From: Raphanus sativus
Taxonomy: Eukaryota > Streptophyta > Magnoliopsida > Brassicales > Brassicaceae
Direction: 5' to 3'
Length of the DNA: 64,000 nt
Assembly: GCF_000801105.2 (NCBI RefSeq)
Contig: NC_079515.1
Span: 6,014,001-6,078,000 of the forward strand
Below are positions 62,481-64,000 of this stretch, piece after piece. The position numbers and the translations under genes are program-made. Within the stretch, counting starts at the first letter, position 1. Every line of letters starts with the position of its first letter. Under the pieces are notes generated by a model, which did not search any database, was not told the DNA's origin, and was given only the letters and a program-made list of their open reading frames with translations.

Positions 62481-64000
62481 CATGCACACAAAGTCAAGCT
62501 CGAGACTTAAAACAAGCTCACTTGGGAGGAAATCCCATGTTTATCCATTGTATATATTTCTTTATCTTTCTTTCTTTTTAAGTTGTTTAATAAGTATTGT
62601 TGAGGTTGTTCAGGTTGGGTCTATCTCTAGATAAGAGAAATCTTCATTTCCACTTCAGCCCATGTCTACCGGCGAAACAACTCTGAGGCCAAGGGTCCTC
62701 TACCACCCAATTCAGCTTATAACTCCAAGTATGTGCCACTCCAACCTTGTACATATTTAGTTATCATGCTTATTTCTTTCTCTTAGATCTCTTCTTTGAG
62801 CTTACTATCACACAAGGGACTGTGTGAAGTAAGTTTGGGGGAGAGTCTACTATCTCACATTGTTTTCTGTTTTGTTTTCTTGTCATGAGTCTCATGCATT
62901 GCATTCTTATTTGCATTAAAAAAAAAAATTAAGAAGCATTCAGTTGCATCATTTGCATCTTTAGGATTGAGTCTAGAAGCATATAGGTTGCATTCATGCA
63001 TTGGGAGTCAACCTTGTAAAGAGCTCATGCTAAGTACTCAATTTGATACCCTTTGTAATCATGGCAAGTAGCTTGAGCACTCTTTTGAAAACTTGTAGAC
63101 TTCGAGCCTTGAAACTCCTCTTGAAACTCATTGATTGTTGAAACTTCTCATCTTTGAAACCAACTCCAATCTTATTTGACTTGAATGAACTTAATGCTTC
63201 TTGCTTATGGTCTTTTGTGTACTAAGTCATGGCTATACACACTTGAGTTGTCTCACCTATTTTGCCAATCTTTTTGACAAACTCAAGTGGTAGTCCATTC
63301 CCTAAAACCCTTCCCTCCTTTCAAACCATCATTGATTGTTGAGTGAGGTCTTTTTGGAAAGCTTTACATGTGCATAATGTTGAGAGTATTGGGATTGACA
63401 ATGCTTGGTCTCCATTATTTGCTAGCTTTAAGACTCATGTTGTCTAGCTTCTAGGATGGGACGAGAGTGTTGTAAAGTTTGATCTTGAGAGTGTGAAAAG
63501 TGGTGAAAGAAAGGGTAGACTCTAAGAACTCAAAAGAGATTAAGGCACTAGGGATAAGTAAAAGAAAGTTCTAGCTCAAGTTTGTAAAGAAAGTCTTGGC
63601 CCCCAAATTAAAAAAAAAATAATAATAAATAAAAGAAAAAAAAAAGAATAAAGAAAGTGGGCTAGCAAAAGTTAGTATGAGCTATTAAGTGTTTAAAAGA
63701 GTTAAATTCCCTAGTAGACATCAATAGAAAGAAAGAGTTCTAAGTAAGAAAGTGTTCTTGAGTGTTTTGGGGAATCTTTGGGTGAGTGAAGAGAATGGAG
63801 TTTGGCATTGGGAATAAGGGTGTAATTTTTATGTTTGGGAAAAGGGTAGAACAATGGAGATTGAGCATTGTATGCATGAGTTGATCCCTTTCTTAGATAT
63901 ATTATGTGCAATGTCAAAGCTACTTTGTTTTGAGAGTAAACCACCTTGAAAGATCATTTTAAACCTCTTGTTTCATTTTTCACTAAAGTCTTTCCTTACC
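62481..64000 (+). other. Internal non-coding region of the LTR element
   Basis: No ORF of note. Contains AAGTTTGGGGGAGAG at 62831-62845, a polypurine-like string, and several A-rich runs (62918-62927, 63608-63650). The region has the even, gene-free composition seen in the untranslated half of Athila/Tat derivatives. Confidence 0.5.

Larger units (their letters stand above)
59528..64000 (+). mobile_element. LTR retrotransposon of Athila/Tat type, 5' part
   Basis: A long LTR (about 59528-61415) is followed by the primer site TGGCGCCGTTGCCGGGGA, complementary to the 3' end of tRNA-Asp and characteristic of Athila/Tat Gypsy elements. An ORF begins 118 bp after the primer site. After the ORF comes non-coding DNA with AAGTTTGGGGGAGAG, a string I associate with the untranslated part of such elements. 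No RT, integrase or protease is readable in the 2.5 kb available, so this looks like a non-autonomous derivative, but the right end lies outside the window. Confidence 0.82.

Overview
The window is nuclear DNA of a Brassicaceae plant, probably a Brassica or Raphanus type. Genes carry many short introns, intergenic DNA is AT-rich, and the twelve host genes recognised follow the order I recall for Arabidopsis thaliana chromosome 3, At3g15210 to At3g15354. Locus numbers and orthologies are from memory; everything described in the DNA was read directly.

Layout, left to right: ERF4 repressor (2.0-2.7 kb, +); Ste20/MAP4K-like kinase in 20 exons (5.3-9.8 kb, -); bHLH-MYC_N/LHW-related protein (13.4-15.6 kb, +); small Ser-rich basic protein (16.6-17.2 kb, -); clade F-like PP2C (18.4-19.8 kb, +); SPL5 with a miR156 site (20.2-20.8 kb, -); LEA-like protein (23.6-24.2 kb, -) divergent from a peroxisomal-type 3-hydroxyacyl/hydroxybutyryl-CoA dehydrogenase (24.6-25.8 kb, +); VQ protein (27.0-27.7 kb, -); proton pump interactor PPI2-like gene with a one-base frameshift (42.6-44.9 kb, -); GT14 Core-2/I-branching glycosyltransferase (52.3-53.9 kb, +); SPA3 light-signalling repressor (54.4-57.5 kb, -). 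They are independent eukaryotic genes, not an operon; several act in development, light, hormone or stress signalling.

The gaps, above all 28-52 kb, are filled with transposons whose ends and target-site duplications can mostly be read: a Stowaway MITE, a tRNA-type SINE (16-bp TSD), two related ~0.9-kb poly(A) retroposons resembling Sadhu elements (14- and 17-bp TSDs), a 5'-truncated LINE (12-bp TSD), a MITE with an 8-bp TSD and telomere-like repeats inside, four elements with TAA/TTA TSDs of PIF/Harbinger type, a Copia element with 172-bp LTRs and a broken gag-pol, a 3.4-kb non-autonomous Helitron, and, at the right edge, the 5' part of an LTR element of Athila/Tat type with an unfamiliar ORF. 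The 1.5-kb Harbinger-type element carries at least three exons copied from a host gene resembling LpxB (lipid-A-disaccharide synthase).

I found no gene cluster or defence-like system that looks new. The observations most worth following are the captured LpxB exons, the PPI2 frameshift, the Sadhu-like pair, the ORF in the right-hand LTR element, and three GC-AG introns among 49 coding introns.
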